Below are positions 1 to 7,479 of a DNA stretch of 32,690 nucleotides, piece after piece (the first letter of the stretch is position 1; the number at the start of each line of letters is the position of its first letter). The stretch lies in assembly GCA_012838445.1 (NCBI GenBank), contig DUPF01000038.1, positions 1-32,690 of the forward strand, written 5' to 3'. This DNA is from Intrasporangiaceae bacterium. GTDB taxonomy: Bacteria; Actinomycetota; Actinomycetes; Actinomycetales; Dermatophilaceae. The notes beneath the pieces were generated by a model. The model ran no database searches. It saw only the letters and a program-made list of their open reading frames with translations, and was not told where the DNA came from. The translations under genes and the position numbers were made by a program.

Positions 1-325
1 CGAGCCAGCCCCCGCCGACCCCGCCGAGCCCACCGGCGAGCAGCGCCGACAGCGTCGCGGTCGCGAACAGCGCCCCCCAACCCGGCCCCTTGCGGGGGCG
101 AGCCGGTGCTGTCGGCTGGGTCGGAGGCTGGCTCGGCGCATACCCATAGGCCTGCTGGGGGTATGCGGGGGTCCCGGACTCGTAGCTCCACACCGGAGAC
201 TGGGGGACAGTTGGGTCCGCCTCGTGGCTGGCCGAAGCCGCAGTCGGCAACGCTTGGGTCGGCAGCGCTTCGGTCGGCTGGCTCGCGTCAGCGTCGTGGG
301 GAGTGTTGGGGTCGGGCATGCTCAT
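1..325 (-). CDS. HtrA/PepD-like serine protease, N-terminal part (cut by window edge)
   Basis: The frame is open from an ATG at 325 to the window edge, giving about 108 residues; the track misses it because it has no stop. The visible part is a long Pro/Thr/Ala/Gln-rich cytoplasmic tail with AYPQQAYGYAP, then a basic stretch (RPRKGPGW), then a hydrophobic segment with many glycines (about residues 85-105). This tail-plus-single-helix layout is usual for actinobacterial membrane-anchored S1C proteases, and htrA lies near sigE in mycobacteria. The catalytic and PDZ domains are outside the window, so the name rests on layout and context. AGAAGG lies 4 nt before the ATG; a second ATG at 319 is also possible. 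The start is 64 bp downstream of the sigE stop, so cotranscription is likely, which would put envelope protein quality control under an extracytoplasmic stress sigma factor. Confidence 0.7.
   Translation of the reverse strand, partial: MSMPDPNTPHDADASQPTEALPTQALPTAASASHEADPTVPQSPVWSYESGTPAYPQQAYGYAPSQPPTQPTAPARPRKGPGWGALFATATLSALLAGGLGGVGGGWL
243..282. repeat. 15-bp tandem repeat inside the HtrA-like tail
   Basis: Two adjacent 15-bp units beginning GTCGGC (243-257 and 258-272) differ at a few bases, and a third partial unit follows. On the coding strand they give a repeated ALPT peptide in the disordered cytoplasmic tail. Such in-frame repeats can change copy number without a frameshift. Confidence 0.6.
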
Positions 326-389
326 GGAACCTTCTAGCGAAAACGAACCTTGTGGGAAACAGGAATTGAACGGGCGGAGCGCCGTTCCG

Positions 390-959
390 TCAAGCCAGGC
401 TGGGAACGACCTGCGGGAGTGCGGGCATGGAGCGGGTGCGCGGAGCGCGGTGAGCCAGCGCAGTACGCAACTGGGCCCGACCGCGGTGGATCCGGGAGCG
501 GACCGTGCCGAGTTTGATGTCGAGCACCTCGGCGACCTCCTCGTAGGTCAGCCCTTCGATGTCGCAGAGCACCACGGCGGCGCGGAAGCTCGGGGGCAGC
601 GCGTTGAGCGCCTCCTGGATGTCACTGTCGAGGTGGGTGTCCGCATACACCTGCTCGGGACTGGGCGAGCGGCCCGGCAGCCGGGCCGCCCACTCGTCGG
701 TGAGTGCGTCGAAGCGGATCCGCTGCTTGCGACGCATCTTGTCGAGGAAGACGTTCGTGGTGATCCGGTGCAGCCAGCCCTCAAAGGTGCCGGGCCGGTA
801 GGTGTGCAGCGACCGGAACACGCGGATGAACACGTCATGGGTGAGGTCCTCGGCATCGTGGACGTTGCCGGTGAGTCGGTAGGCCAGACGGTAGACCCGA
901 CTCGAGTGCTCCGAGACGATCTCCTCCCACGATGGAGGGGTCCATTCGGTCGTCGTCAT
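390..959 (-). CDS. sigE: ECF RNA polymerase sigma factor, SigE type
   Basis: This 189-residue protein directs RNA polymerase to envelope or surface-stress promoters. Sigma region 2 is clear ([20 protein letters not shown], then [15 protein letters not shown]), and region 4 carries [15 protein letters not shown]-like and [12 protein letters not shown] helix-turn-helix segments. The wording is very close to mycobacterial SigE. The ATG at 959 (MTTTEW) has AAGGG 9 nt upstream; an in-frame ATG at 995 would add 12 residues and lacks a good Shine-Dalgarno sequence. The longer track ORF runs into the divergent promoter region and is rejected. The next gene is an HtrA-like protease. No anti-sigma gene fits in the 64-bp gap, unlike the mycobacterial sigE-rseA-htrA order. 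Confidence 0.93.
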   Translation of the reverse strand: MTTTEWTPPSWEEIVSEHSSRVYRLAYRLTGNVHDAEDLTHDVFIRVFRSLHTYRPGTFEGWLHRITTNVFLDKMRRKQRIRFDALTDEWAARLPGRSPSPEQVYADTHLDSDIQEALNALPPSFRAAVVLCDIEGLTYEEVAEVLDIKLGTVRSRIHRGRAQLRTALAHRAPRTRSMPALPQVVPSLA

Positions 960-1040
960 GGTGTCGGGCCCTTGGTGCAGGTCGGTGTTCATCATGGTTA
1001 CGTTCTCGTCGGTGCTGTTCGTCTCTACTGTCGTCGCTGC

Positions 1041-1060
1041 CACTGGCATGCCCGCCAGTG
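1041..1060. promoter_or_regulatory. 20-bp palindrome in the sigE/O-methyltransferase intergenic region
   Basis: CACTGGC and GCCAGTG form a perfect 7-bp inverted repeat around a 6-nt spacer. The size and spacing suit a dimeric regulator. It lies upstream of sigE. No regulator is identified. Confidence 0.45.
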
Positions 1061-1096
1061 TGGTGCGCCAACCTGGGAGTTCCCTGAAAAACACCA

Positions 1097-1120
1097 CCGC
1101 CGAACCTGTCAGTTCGGCGG
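1097..1120. promoter_or_regulatory. 24-bp palindrome upstream of the O-methyltransferase
   Basis: CCGCCGAAC and GTTCGGCGG form a perfect 9-bp inverted repeat around the spacer CTGTCA. It is centred about 60 bp upstream of the methyltransferase start and about 50 bp upstream of its proposed -10 box. It could be an operator, or a hairpin in a sigE leader transcript. Confidence 0.5.
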
Positions 1121-1154
1121 CGCGCCGAGGCAGCAAGGCGCGGCGGCGACGAAC

Positions 1155-1160
1155 TAGTCT
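1155..1160 (+). promoter_or_regulatory. -10 box (TAGTCT) for a leaderless O-methyltransferase transcript
   Basis: TAGTCT fits the actinobacterial TANNNT -10 consensus and ends 7 nt before the ATG. The predicted transcription start is therefore at the A of the start codon. No clear -35 box is visible. Confidence 0.5.
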
Positions 1161-1167
1161 GGAGCCC

Positions 1168-1800
1168 ATGACGACGATGAAGCCCGCCAGTTGGACCTAC
1201 GCGGAGGAGTTCGTCCCGGAGAACGAGGTCCAGGAGAAGGCTCGGCTGCGCGGCGGCGAGCTCGGCATCTCCCCCGTCGGCCACGGCACCGGACCGGCGC
1301 TGCGGATGCTCGCGGCGGCCAGCCAGGCGACGTCCGTCATCGAGATCGGCACCGGCAGCGGCACCTCAGGGTTATGGCTGCTCGCCGGGATGCCCGACAA
1401 CGGCGTGCTCACGACGATCGACCTCGAGGTCGAGCACCAGGTGGCCGCCCGGGAGGCCTTCGCCGCCGCAGGGATCCCGCACCAGCGCACCCGGGTCATC
1501 GGTGGCCGCGCCCTCGACGTGCTGCCGCGGATGACGGACGGCGCCTACGACCTCGTCCTCATCGACGCCGACAAGACCGAGTACCCGGCCTACACCGAGC
1601 ACGCGATCCGGTTGCTGCGCCCCGGTGGGGTGCTCGCCTTGGACAACATGCTCTGGCACAACCAGGTCGCCGACCCGGCCGCCCGGGACGAGAAGACCGT
1701 GACCCTGCGCGACCTCGGCAAGGAGCTGCGCGAACGCGATGACCTGCTCGTGGCGATGCTCCCCGTCGGCGACGGCCTGCTCGTCTGCATCAAGCAGTAA
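1168..1800 (+). CDS. SAM-dependent O-methyltransferase (class I, Rv1220c-like)
   Basis: This 210-residue protein belongs to the caffeoyl-CoA/catechol O-methyltransferase family (Methyltransf_3). SAM-binding motif I is [16 protein letters not shown] (about residues 54-69), followed by the acidic [10 protein letters not shown] strand end. [16 protein letters not shown] carries the Asp usually involved in metal and substrate binding, and [15 protein letters not shown] is the typical late strand. The real substrate is not known. The ATG at 1168 is preceded by a TANNNT box at leaderless distance; the track start at 958 lies inside sigE on the other strand and is rejected. The arrangement divergent from sigE matches the Rv1220c-sigE pair of M. 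tuberculosis. Confidence 0.92.
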   Translation: MTTMKPASWTYAEEFVPENEVQEKARLRGGELGISPVGHGTGPALRMLAAASQATSVIEIGTGSGTSGLWLLAGMPDNGVLTTIDLEVEHQVAAREAFAAAGIPHQRTRVIGGRALDVLPRMTDGAYDLVLIDADKTEYPAYTEHAIRLLRPGGVLALDNMLWHNQVADPAARDEKTVTLRDLGKELRERDDLLVAMLPVGDGLLVCIKQ

Positions 1801-1842
1801 ACACCCCGCACCGCCTCAACTTTCTCTCCCCACCCGTTAAAG

Positions 1843-1881
1843 GGTGACTTCACCACGCTTCGGAAGCGTAGGGAAGTCACC
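1843..1881. terminator. Nested hairpin between converging genes (two-way terminator)
   Basis: An outer 9-bp stem (GGTGACTTC / GAAGTCACC) encloses an inner perfect palindrome (ACGCTTC-G-GAAGCGT). On the minus strand the hairpin is followed by CTTTAA, a weak U tract; on the plus strand there is none. It lies between the converging stops at 1800 and 1953, where a shared terminator is expected. Confidence 0.6.
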
Positions 1882-1952
1882 GTCAGCGCTGCACGGGGCG
1901 GGATCCGCATCCCAGATCGATCGTCCGGGCCGGCGCAGCCATACCCCGCCGC

Positions 1953-2339
1953 TCAGCCGTCCTCGTCGTGCATGGTGCCCGGGCCGGCGCCCCGGCGGAA
2001 CCCGGCCGGCCCCTCGGCGATGGCGACGACCTCGAAGTCCTCGATGACCTCCGGCGCCGACCCGATCAGGACACTACCCGGGGACTCGGCGGCGGTCTGC
2101 TCGAACCCGGCACGGAACTCGTCGCGGTCCCGGGCGGTGTCGAAGACGTAGGTGCCCTCGAACCACTCCCCCTCCCGCATCCGCCAGGTCTTGAACGCCA
2201 GCCCGTCGAGGAACATGAAGCGCGCCATCGACGTGCCGACGACATACTCGCGCAGGTCAGCGGCGATCGTGCTCGGTGCGTCGGCGAGCGACCAGCGCAC
2301 GGTCAGCCCATAGCCGGCCTTCATCGATCCAGGGGTCAT
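1953..2339 (-). CDS. YdhR-like dimeric alpha/beta-barrel protein
   Basis: This 128-residue protein resembles the YdhR / putative mono-oxygenase group of the dimeric alpha+beta barrel superfamily. The matching core is LAFKTWRMREGEWFEGTYVF followed by DRDEFRAGFEQ, like the family pattern of a short strand, an aromatic/Trp position and a Gly-x-Tyr-x-Phe strand before a helix. No catalytic residue can be assigned. Its ATG at 2339 overlaps the stop codon of leucyl aminopeptidase as ATGA, so translation is probably coupled. The longer track ORF from 2456 reads inside pepA and is rejected. The function is unknown; the family call is moderate. Confidence 0.75.
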   Translation of the reverse strand: MTPGSMKAGYGLTVRWSLADAPSTIAADLREYVVGTSMARFMFLDGLAFKTWRMREGEWFEGTYVFDTARDRDEFRAGFEQTAAESPGSVLIGSAPEVIEDFEVVAIAEGPAGFRRGAGPGTMHDEDG

Positions 2340-3940
2340 TGCAGTCCTTCCAGCCACGCGAGCAGAGCGCGCGCGCCATATCCGGTGGCTCCCTTGGCGA
2401 GGATGCCCTTGTCGACGTCCGACCGTCCCGGCCCGGCGATATCGAGGTGGGCCCACGGGACCTCGCCTGCGAACTCGCGCAGGAAGAGGGCCGCTGTGAT
2501 CGCCCCACCGCCGACTCCCCGCGCGATGTGGTTCAGGTCCGCAACGTCGCTGTCCAGGGCCTCACGGTAGTCGTCGACGAGCGGCAGCCGCCAGAACGTC
2601 TCACCGGTCGATTCACCGGCCTCCCGCAACCCGGCGACGAGGGCGTCGTCGGTGCCGAAGATCGCCGCCATGCTCCGGGCCAGCGCCACCCGGGCGGCCC
2701 CGGTCAACGTCGCGACGTCGACGAGGACATCCGGGGAGAGGTGGGCGACCGCATACGCCATCGCATCGGCGAGGACGAGCCGACCTTCGGCGTCGGTGTT
2801 GCCCACCTCGACGGTCCGGCCGCCGAACTGGGTGATGACATCGGAGGGGCGGTAGGACGAGCCGCTGATCTGGTTCTCGGCCAGCGCGAGCAGTCCGGTG
2901 ACCTTGACCGGGATCTGCAGGTCCCGGCACGCGGCGAGCGTGGCGAGGACGACCGCCGAGCCGAGCATGTCGGTCTTCATCGAGACCATGCCGTCGGCCG
3001 GTTTGACGTTGAGTCCGCCGGTGTCGAAGGTGATCCCCTTGCCGACGAGGACGACGTGCCGTACCTCCGCACCCGCGCCACGTGGGACGTAGTCGAGTTG
3101 GACGAGCCGCGGCGGGGTAGCGGATCCGCCACCGACGGCGAGCAAGCCGCCGAAGCCCTCCGCGGCCAGTTCCCGGTCGGTCCACACCCGGGCAGTCAGG
3201 CCGCTGCGCCGGGCCAGGGTGCGGGCGGATGCGGCCACCCAGGCCGGGTTCTTGATGTTCGACGGGGTCAGCCCCAGACCGCGAGCGATGATCGTCGCCC
3301 GACAGCGCACGAGCGCCCGGTCCAGGGCGTCGGCGTCGACACCGACGTCGATCCCGGCGAGGACCTGAACCGACCGCGGCGGTCCGTTCGGGCGGACCGG
3401 GCCGTCGGCCTGCCACGCCGGCGCCGTCCACGAACCGAGCGTCACGCCCTCGACGAGCGCACTCTCGCAGCCCGCCCCGAACGCGACGACAAGGACGTCG
3501 ACGTCGAGGGTCACCCTCCCCAGGGCAGCGCCAGCAGCCCGCACATCGTCGGCGCTCCCGGTGCCGAGTCCGACGAGGACGACCCGACCGAACGCGGGCC
3601 CGTCGCCTCGCCGACCGGTGACGAGCGGGACGGTCGTGATCGAACCGGCCTTCGGCGAGGGAGTATGCGTCGCCACCAGTTCCGTTGCATCGAGCCTGAT
3701 CTCGCGCAGGGCTGCGTTGGCCCCGACCCCGGCCACGATCACTTCGGCGTCGGTCCCGTCGGCGGGCGTGGCGGCCCGGACCCCGACGGCGAGGACCGGC
3801 GCTGCGGCTCCGGTCGCCGCGTCGGGGCCGACTGCGCCGGCGATGTCGTCGACGACCGACCATCGCGGCAGGGTCGGGTCGAGGATGTTCTCGGTGCGGG
3901 AGGCGAGGAAGGACTTCACGGACGGACGGCGAGGACTCAC
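2336..3940 (-). CDS. pepA: Leucyl aminopeptidase, M17 family
   Basis: This cytosolic metallopeptidase of 534 residues removes N-terminal residues from peptides. The family signature NTDAEGRLVLADA is present, as are the metal and catalytic segments VGKGITFDTGGLNVKP and MKTDMLGSA. The N-terminal half is the usual variable macro-like domain. I chose the GTG at 3940 because TAGGGT stands exactly 7 nt upstream, which fits a leaderless transcript; the track start at 3979 is a TTG without support. Another in-frame GTG lies at 3919. The stop overlaps the start of the YdhR-like gene. Confidence 0.94.
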   Translation of the reverse strand: MSPRRPSVKSFLASRTENILDPTLPRWSVVDDIAGAVGPDAATGAAAPVLAVGVRAATPADGTDAEVIVAGVGANAALREIRLDATELVATHTPSPKAGSITTVPLVTGRRGDGPAFGRVVLVGLGTGSADDVRAAGAALGRVTLDVDVLVVAFGAGCESALVEGVTLGSWTAPAWQADGPVRPNGPPRSVQVLAGIDVGVDADALDRALVRCRATIIARGLGLTPSNIKNPAWVAASARTLARRSGLTARVWTDRELAAEGFGGLLAVGGGSATPPRLVQLDYVPRGAGAEVRHVVLVGKGITFDTGGLNVKPADGMVSMKTDMLGSAVVLATLAACRDLQIPVKVTGLLALAENQISGSSYRPSDVITQFGGRTVEVGNTDAEGRLVLADAMAYAVAHLSPDVLVDVATLTGAARVALARSMAAIFGTDDALVAGLREAGESTGETFWRLPLVDDYREALDSDVADLNHIARGVGGGAITAALFLREFAGEVPWAHLDIAGPGRSDVDKGILAKGATGYGARALLAWLEGLQ

Positions 3941-3947
3941 CCGATCG

Positions 3948-3953
3948 ACCCTA
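3948..3953 (-). promoter_or_regulatory. -10 box (TAGGGT) for a leaderless pepA transcript
   Basis: On the minus strand TAGGGT is followed by 7 nt and then the GTG at 3940, as in actinobacterial leaderless promoters. No -35 box is recognisable. The same hexamer at the same spacing precedes the DivIVA-domain gene. Confidence 0.42.
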
Positions 3954-3987
3954 CCCGCGGGCGGCCCGCCCGAGCCCAAACAGACCG

Positions 3988-4019
3988 CGACCCCCGGACC
4001 AGGTGGTCACCGGGGGTCG
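3988..4019 (-). terminator. Strong hairpin downstream of the DUF3117 gene
   Basis: CGACCCCCGG (3988-3997) pairs with CCGGGGGTCG (4010-4019), and ACC/GGT can extend the stem inside. On the minus strand it starts about 22 nt after the DUF3117 stop and is followed by GGTCTGTTTGG, a short U-rich run. It probably ends DUF3117 transcription before pepA. Confidence 0.6.
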
Positions 4020-4041
4020 TCGCGTCAACCGCGGGCGCAGG

Positions 4042-4215
4042 TCAGTTCAGGCCCTCGCAGTTGTCGATGGCCGCGCCGAGGGCACGAACCTCGTCGGGGG
4101 TCATCTCGACCACGAGTCGCCCGCCACCCTCAAGGGGCATCCGGAGCACGATGCCGCGACCCTCCTTCACGACCTCGAGGTCGCCATCGCCGGTCCTCGG
4201 CTTCATTGCCGCCAT
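4042..4215 (-). CDS. DUF3117 domain protein
   Basis: This small protein (57 residues) is conserved across actinobacteria and its function is unknown. The start MAAMKPRTGDGDLEV and the core EGRGIVLRMPLEGGGRLVVE, followed by MTPDEVRALGAA, are the family hallmark. The ATG at 4215 has AAGGGA 8 nt upstream; the track start at 4248 adds 11 residues not found in the family as I know it. It stands alone, divergent from the enoyl-CoA hydratase gene and followed by its own strong hairpin. Confidence 0.93.
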   Translation of the reverse strand: MAAMKPRTGDGDLEVVKEGRGIVLRMPLEGGGRLVVEMTPDEVRALGAAIDNCEGLN

Positions 4216-4301
4216 GAGCACATCCCTTCGATATGGCGGTCGGGTCATCGGCGGGGTCGCCGATATCGGGCACTCTGGTTCCCGACCACACTCTGTGCCC
4301 T

Positions 4302-4307
4302 ATTATC
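4302..4307 (-). promoter_or_regulatory. Possible -10 box (GATAAT) for DUF3117
   Basis: GATAAT on the minus strand is one of the few AT-rich hexamers in this divergent region. TTCGCA lies 18 nt upstream as a poor -35. It would give a leader of about 80 nt. Confidence 0.25.
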
Positions 4308-4398
4308 CCGCACCCGTGCACTTCGTGCGAAATCCCCAGAGAAAATCGCTGCAGCCCACCACCCCCGGTCCGCTGCCCAGGAGCCGCCGCGGACCGCA

Positions 4399-4404
4399 TA
4401 CGGT
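4399..4404 (+). promoter_or_regulatory. -10 box (TACGGT) for a leaderless enoyl-CoA hydratase transcript
   Basis: TACGGT matches TANNNT and ends 6 nt before the ATG at 4411. No Shine-Dalgarno sequence is present before that ATG. Confidence 0.42.
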
Positions 4405-4410
4405 TGACCC

Positions 4411-5220
4411 ATGACGACCGACTCCGCACCCGCGCCCGCCCCCGTCCTGATCGAACGAGACGGTGCGGTCGCCACGATCCGGCTCAACCGTCCCGAGGCG
4501 ATGAACGCCCTCGATCTGGCGACCAAGGAGGCGCTCCTGGCCGCGCTCCGCGAGGTCGCCGAGGACCCGGAGGTGCGCTGCGTCGTGCTGACCGGGACCG
4601 GGCGGGCGTTCTGTGTCGGACAGGACCTGCGCGAGCACGTCAAGGGGTTGGAGGTCGGGGCCGACTTCCTCGCCACGACTGTCACCGACCACTACAACCC
4701 GATCGCGACGCTGCTGGCGACGATGAACAAGCCGGTCGTCACGGCGATCAACGGGGTCGCCGCCGGGGCCGGGATGAGCTTCGCCCTGACCGGGGATGTG
4801 CGGATCATGGCCGACACGGCCGGGATGAACACCGCCTTCGCCGGGATCGCCCTGTCCTGCGACTCGGGTGCGTCCTACTGGCTGCCCCGACTCGTCGGGC
4901 ACGCCCGGGCCAAGGACCTGCTCTTCTCGCCCCGGACCGTCCCGGCGGCCGAGTGCCTCGACCTCGGTCTGGTCACCGAGGTCGTTCCGGCGGACGAGTT
5001 CGAGGCGACCGTCAGCGAGGCGGCGGCCCGGTTGGCGGCCGGCCCGACCCAGGCCTTCGGTGCGATGCGTCAGGCGATCCTCGCCTCCTCGACCAGTCCC
5101 CTTGAGGAGGCCCTCGCGGTCGAGGAGTCCTTCATGGCCTCGACCGGGGCGACCGCCGATCACCAGGAGGCGGTGCGGGCCTTCCTCGCCAAGGAGAAGC
5201 CCACCTTCACCGGCCGCTGA
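4411..5220 (+). CDS. Enoyl-CoA hydratase/isomerase family protein (PaaG-like)
   Basis: This 269-residue crotonase-fold protein acts on CoA thioesters. The oxyanion-hole segments are visible: RAFCVGQDLREH (about residues 70-81) and NGVAAGAGMSFALTGDVRIM (about 113-132). The following FAGIALSCDSGASYWLPRLVG resembles the 1,2-epoxyphenylacetyl-CoA isomerase group (PaaG), where an Asp in this position is catalytic, rather than the two-Glu hydratases. No other phenylacetate genes are near, so the substrate stays open. It is preceded by a leaderless-type -10 box and stands alone between DUF3117 and a converging glycosyltransferase. Confidence 0.88.
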   Translation: MTTDSAPAPAPVLIERDGAVATIRLNRPEAMNALDLATKEALLAALREVAEDPEVRCVVLTGTGRAFCVGQDLREHVKGLEVGADFLATTVTDHYNPIATLLATMNKPVVTAINGVAAGAGMSFALTGDVRIMADTAGMNTAFAGIALSCDSGASYWLPRLVGHARAKDLLFSPRTVPAAECLDLGLVTEVVPADEFEATVSEAAARLAAGPTQAFGAMRQAILASSTSPLEEALAVEESFMASTGATADHQEAVRAFLAKEKPTFTGR

Positions 5221-5226
5221 GCCGCG

Positions 5227-6459
5227 TCACGGCGGGAAATCGCTCGGCGGGTCGAGGACGAGCAACTGGGTCGTCCACTGGTGCTGGGCGACGATGAGGA
5301 GGACGGCCAGGACGGTGGCCAGGACCGGCCACCAGCGGGGTATGCGTCGCGCACCGCCGCCGATGAGGATCAGGGCGATCGGGAACAGCGGGATGGCGTA
5401 GCGGATCAGGCTGGTGCCGACATCGAGGACGGCGGCCAGGTAGGCCGGGTAGGCGACGATCCACAGCCGCAACTCGAGCGGGAGTCGGCGGGCCCACGGA
5501 CCGGCCGCGGCGAGGATGAGGAGGAGCGCCAGCGCGGTCACGGCGAGCGCTGCGTAGAGCCGCGGGTGACCGGTCTCCCGGAACAGCAGGTAGGCGGTGT
5601 TGTCGATCCACGGTCGGAACGGCACGATCTCGTGACCGGCCCGCCAGGACGCCATCGTCTCGGCGTAGCCGTCGGAGCGGCCGGTGCCGATGGTGACGAT
5701 CGTCGGCCAGATCAGGCCCGAGAAGCCGGTGACGAGGAGTGCGGCCACCGGTGCGGCGAGCGTGCGCATCGTCGGTCGCGGCCGCGCCGTCCACCAGCGG
5801 CGCACCTCCAGCAGAACGACGACGCCGACGACGAGCGCCAGCGGCAGCGCGATCGGGCGGGTCACGCCGAGCACGACCGCGAGGACCCCGACGAGCAGCC
5901 AGTTCCGTTGGACGAGGGCGAGGAAGAAGCCGACGAGGACGAGCACGGCGAGGGACTCGGTGTAGGCGATCTGCAGCGTCGGGGCCGCCGGTTGCACGGC
6001 CCACACCCCCATCGCCGCAAGCGCCACGGCCGGTGGGGCATACCGGGCGAAGAGCCGCACCATGAGGACCGCGGCGCCGCAGCCGGTGACGAGCGCCACG
6101 AGGGTTCCCGCGAGCCGGAAATCCATCCCGGTGAGGACCATGAGTCCGCGCGACAGCATCGGGAAGAGCGGATAGAACGCCCACTGGTTCTGGCGCACGA
6201 CGCCGTCGTCGCTGAGCGGCAGTTCGGCCGGATAGCCGTCCTCGGCGATCGTCCGGTACCACGACCCGTCCCACACGACGGACATGTCGAGGAAGGTCAC
6301 CGGACCCGGGCCGGTCCACCGCTCGTAGGGGACCTGGAGCCGGCCCGCCGCGAGGATGAACAGGGTCGAGACGGCCCGGGTGGCGAGGTAGACCGCGAGC
6401 GCCGCCCACCCCAGCCGGGACCCGGTGATCGTCGGTGCGCCGGTCCGGGTGACGGTCAC
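5227..6459 (-). CDS. PIG-V-like membrane mannosyltransferase (GT-C fold)
   Basis: This 410-residue membrane protein has about ten hydrophobic segments. The first extracytoplasmic loop carries VWDGSWYRTIAEDGYP and QNQWAFYPLFPML, typical of the PIG-V/GT76-like glycosyltransferases that use a polyprenyl-phosphate sugar donor; the acidic residue in the WDG motif is the probable catalytic residue. In actinobacteria such enzymes add mannose to lipids or glycans on the outer face, but the acceptor here is unknown. The GTG start at 6459 overlaps the stop of the DivIVA-domain gene (GTGA), so it is the last gene of the dapE operon. Confidence 0.85.
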   Translation of the reverse strand: MTVTRTGAPTITGSRLGWAALAVYLATRAVSTLFILAAGRLQVPYERWTGPGPVTFLDMSVVWDGSWYRTIAEDGYPAELPLSDDGVVRQNQWAFYPLFPMLSRGLMVLTGMDFRLAGTLVALVTGCGAAVLMVRLFARYAPPAVALAAMGVWAVQPAAPTLQIAYTESLAVLVLVGFFLALVQRNWLLVGVLAVVLGVTRPIALPLALVVGVVVLLEVRRWWTARPRPTMRTLAAPVAALLVTGFSGLIWPTIVTIGTGRSDGYAETMASWRAGHEIVPFRPWIDNTAYLLFRETGHPRLYAALAVTALALLLILAAAGPWARRLPLELRLWIVAYPAYLAAVLDVGTSLIRYAIPLFPIALILIGGGARRIPRWWPVLATVLAVLLIVAQHQWTTQLLVLDPPSDFPP

Positions 6460-6737
6460 TCCGCGAGATCCCGCCGGGCCAGTTCGGCCTCCAGGACCGT
6501 TAACCGCTTCTGGAGGACCTTGAGCGCATCGTCGACCTGGTCCATCCGGTAGCCGCGCAGCGCCGTGTCGAAACGGACCGCGGCGATGTCCTCCGGACCG
6601 GCGTCCTCCGGGAACTCCAGGACCGGGGTGGTGTGCACCGGCTCGCTCATCCGGTCGTACGGCACCCGACCGGCGAGGAGGGCGAGGAAGGCGGCGATGA
6701 CGAGCACCGCGACCACGACGACGAAGACCCAGATCAC
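6456..6737 (-). CDS. Small membrane protein with DivIVA-like domain
   Basis: This 93-residue protein has one N-terminal transmembrane helix (about residues 2-23), then a short acidic linker, then the DivIVA N-terminal motif (VRFDTALRGYRMDQVDDAL) and a short coiled-coil tail. DivIVA-type motifs bind membranes at poles or septa and recruit wall-growth machinery; the tail is far shorter than in true DivIVA/Wag31. The GTG at 6737 is 10 nt after the LOG gene stop; the track start at 6971 reads through the LOG gene and is rejected. TAGGGT, 7 nt before the GTG, includes the LOG stop codon. The stop overlaps the PIG-V-like gene. Confidence 0.85.
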   Translation of the reverse strand: MIWVFVVVVAVLVIAAFLALLAGRVPYDRMSEPVHTTPVLEFPEDAGPEDIAAVRFDTALRGYRMDQVDDALKVLQKRLTVLEAELARRDLAE

Positions 6738-6744
6738 GGGACCG

Positions 6745-6750
6745 ACCCTA
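6745..6750 (-). promoter_or_regulatory. Possible internal -10 box (TAGGGT) before the DivIVA-domain gene
   Basis: TAGGGT lies 7 nt before the GTG at 6737, identical in sequence and spacing to the pepA box. Its TAG is also the stop codon of the LOG gene, so the match may be partly forced. Confidence 0.28.
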
Positions 6751-7479
6751 GGCGAGAGAGTCCCGGGCGGCGACGATGTGGTCCACCGCGTCCTGGATGT
6801 CGTCGGTGACGTGGAGCAGGTCCATGTCACCGGCACTGATCGTGCCGGTCGCCACGCACTGGTCCCGGAGCCAGTCGATGAGCCCGCCCCAGAACGCGGA
6901 GCCGAGCAGCACGATCGGGAAACGGCTGACCTTGTCGGTCTGGACGAGGGTGAGCGCCTCGAACAGCTCATCGAGGGTGCCGAGGCCTCCGGGCAGGACG
7001 ATGAACCCCTGGGCGGACTTGACGAACATCGTCTTGCGGACGAAGAAGTAGCGGAAGTTGACCCCGAGGTCGACGTAGTCGTTCAGCCCGGTCTCCATCG
7101 GCAACTCGATCCCGAGCCCGACCGAGACCCCGCCGGCTTCGAGGGCGCCCTTGTTCGCGGCCTCCATGGTGCCGGGTCCGCCACCGGTGACCACCGCATA
7201 CCCGGCCCGCACGAGAGCCGCACCGACCTGCTCGGCCATCTCGTAGACCGGGTCCTCCGGGCGAGTCCGAGCCGACCCGAAGACGCTGACCGCCGGGCCG
7301 AGTTCGGCGAGCGCGCCGAACCCCTCGACGAACTCGCTCTGGATCCGCATGACCCGCCACGGGTCGGTGTGCAGCCAGTCGGTGGCCCCGCTGCTGTCGA
7401 GGAGTCGCTTGTCGTGGGTGCTCGTCGGGAGCTGGGAGCGGCGCCGGACGACCGGGCCGGTGCGGTATTCACGCGTCAT
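6748..7479 (-). CDS. LOG-family (TIGR00730) Rossmann-fold protein
   Basis: This 243-residue protein belongs to the family of cytokinin riboside 5'-monophosphate phosphoribohydrolases (Lonely guy), which cleave nucleoside monophosphates to base plus ribose phosphate. The nucleotide-binding segment VVTGGGPGTMEAANKG (about residues 96-111) and the signature LPGGLGTLDELFEAL (about 162-176) with its catalytic Glu are complete. The ATG at 7479 overlaps the dapE stop (ATGA). The track ORF that begins at 8523 runs through dapE in another frame and is an artefact. The position directly after dapE resembles mycobacteria (Rv1202/Rv1205 area). Confidence 0.93.
   Translation of the reverse strand: MTREYRTGPVVRRRSQLPTSTHDKRLLDSSGATDWLHTDPWRVMRIQSEFVEGFGALAELGPAVSVFGSARTRPEDPVYEMAEQVGAALVRAGYAVVTGGGPGTMEAANKGALEAGGVSVGLGIELPMETGLNDYVDLGVNFRYFFVRKTMFVKSAQGFIVLPGGLGTLDELFEALTLVQTDKVSRFPIVLLGSAFWGGLIDWLRDQCVATGTISAGDMDLLHVTDDIQDAVDHIVAARDSLA

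Noticed and set aside
2276-4414. 712-aa plus-strand ORF opposite pepA and DUF3117
   Set aside because: Shadow frame of pepA with no recognisable domain and no ribosome site.
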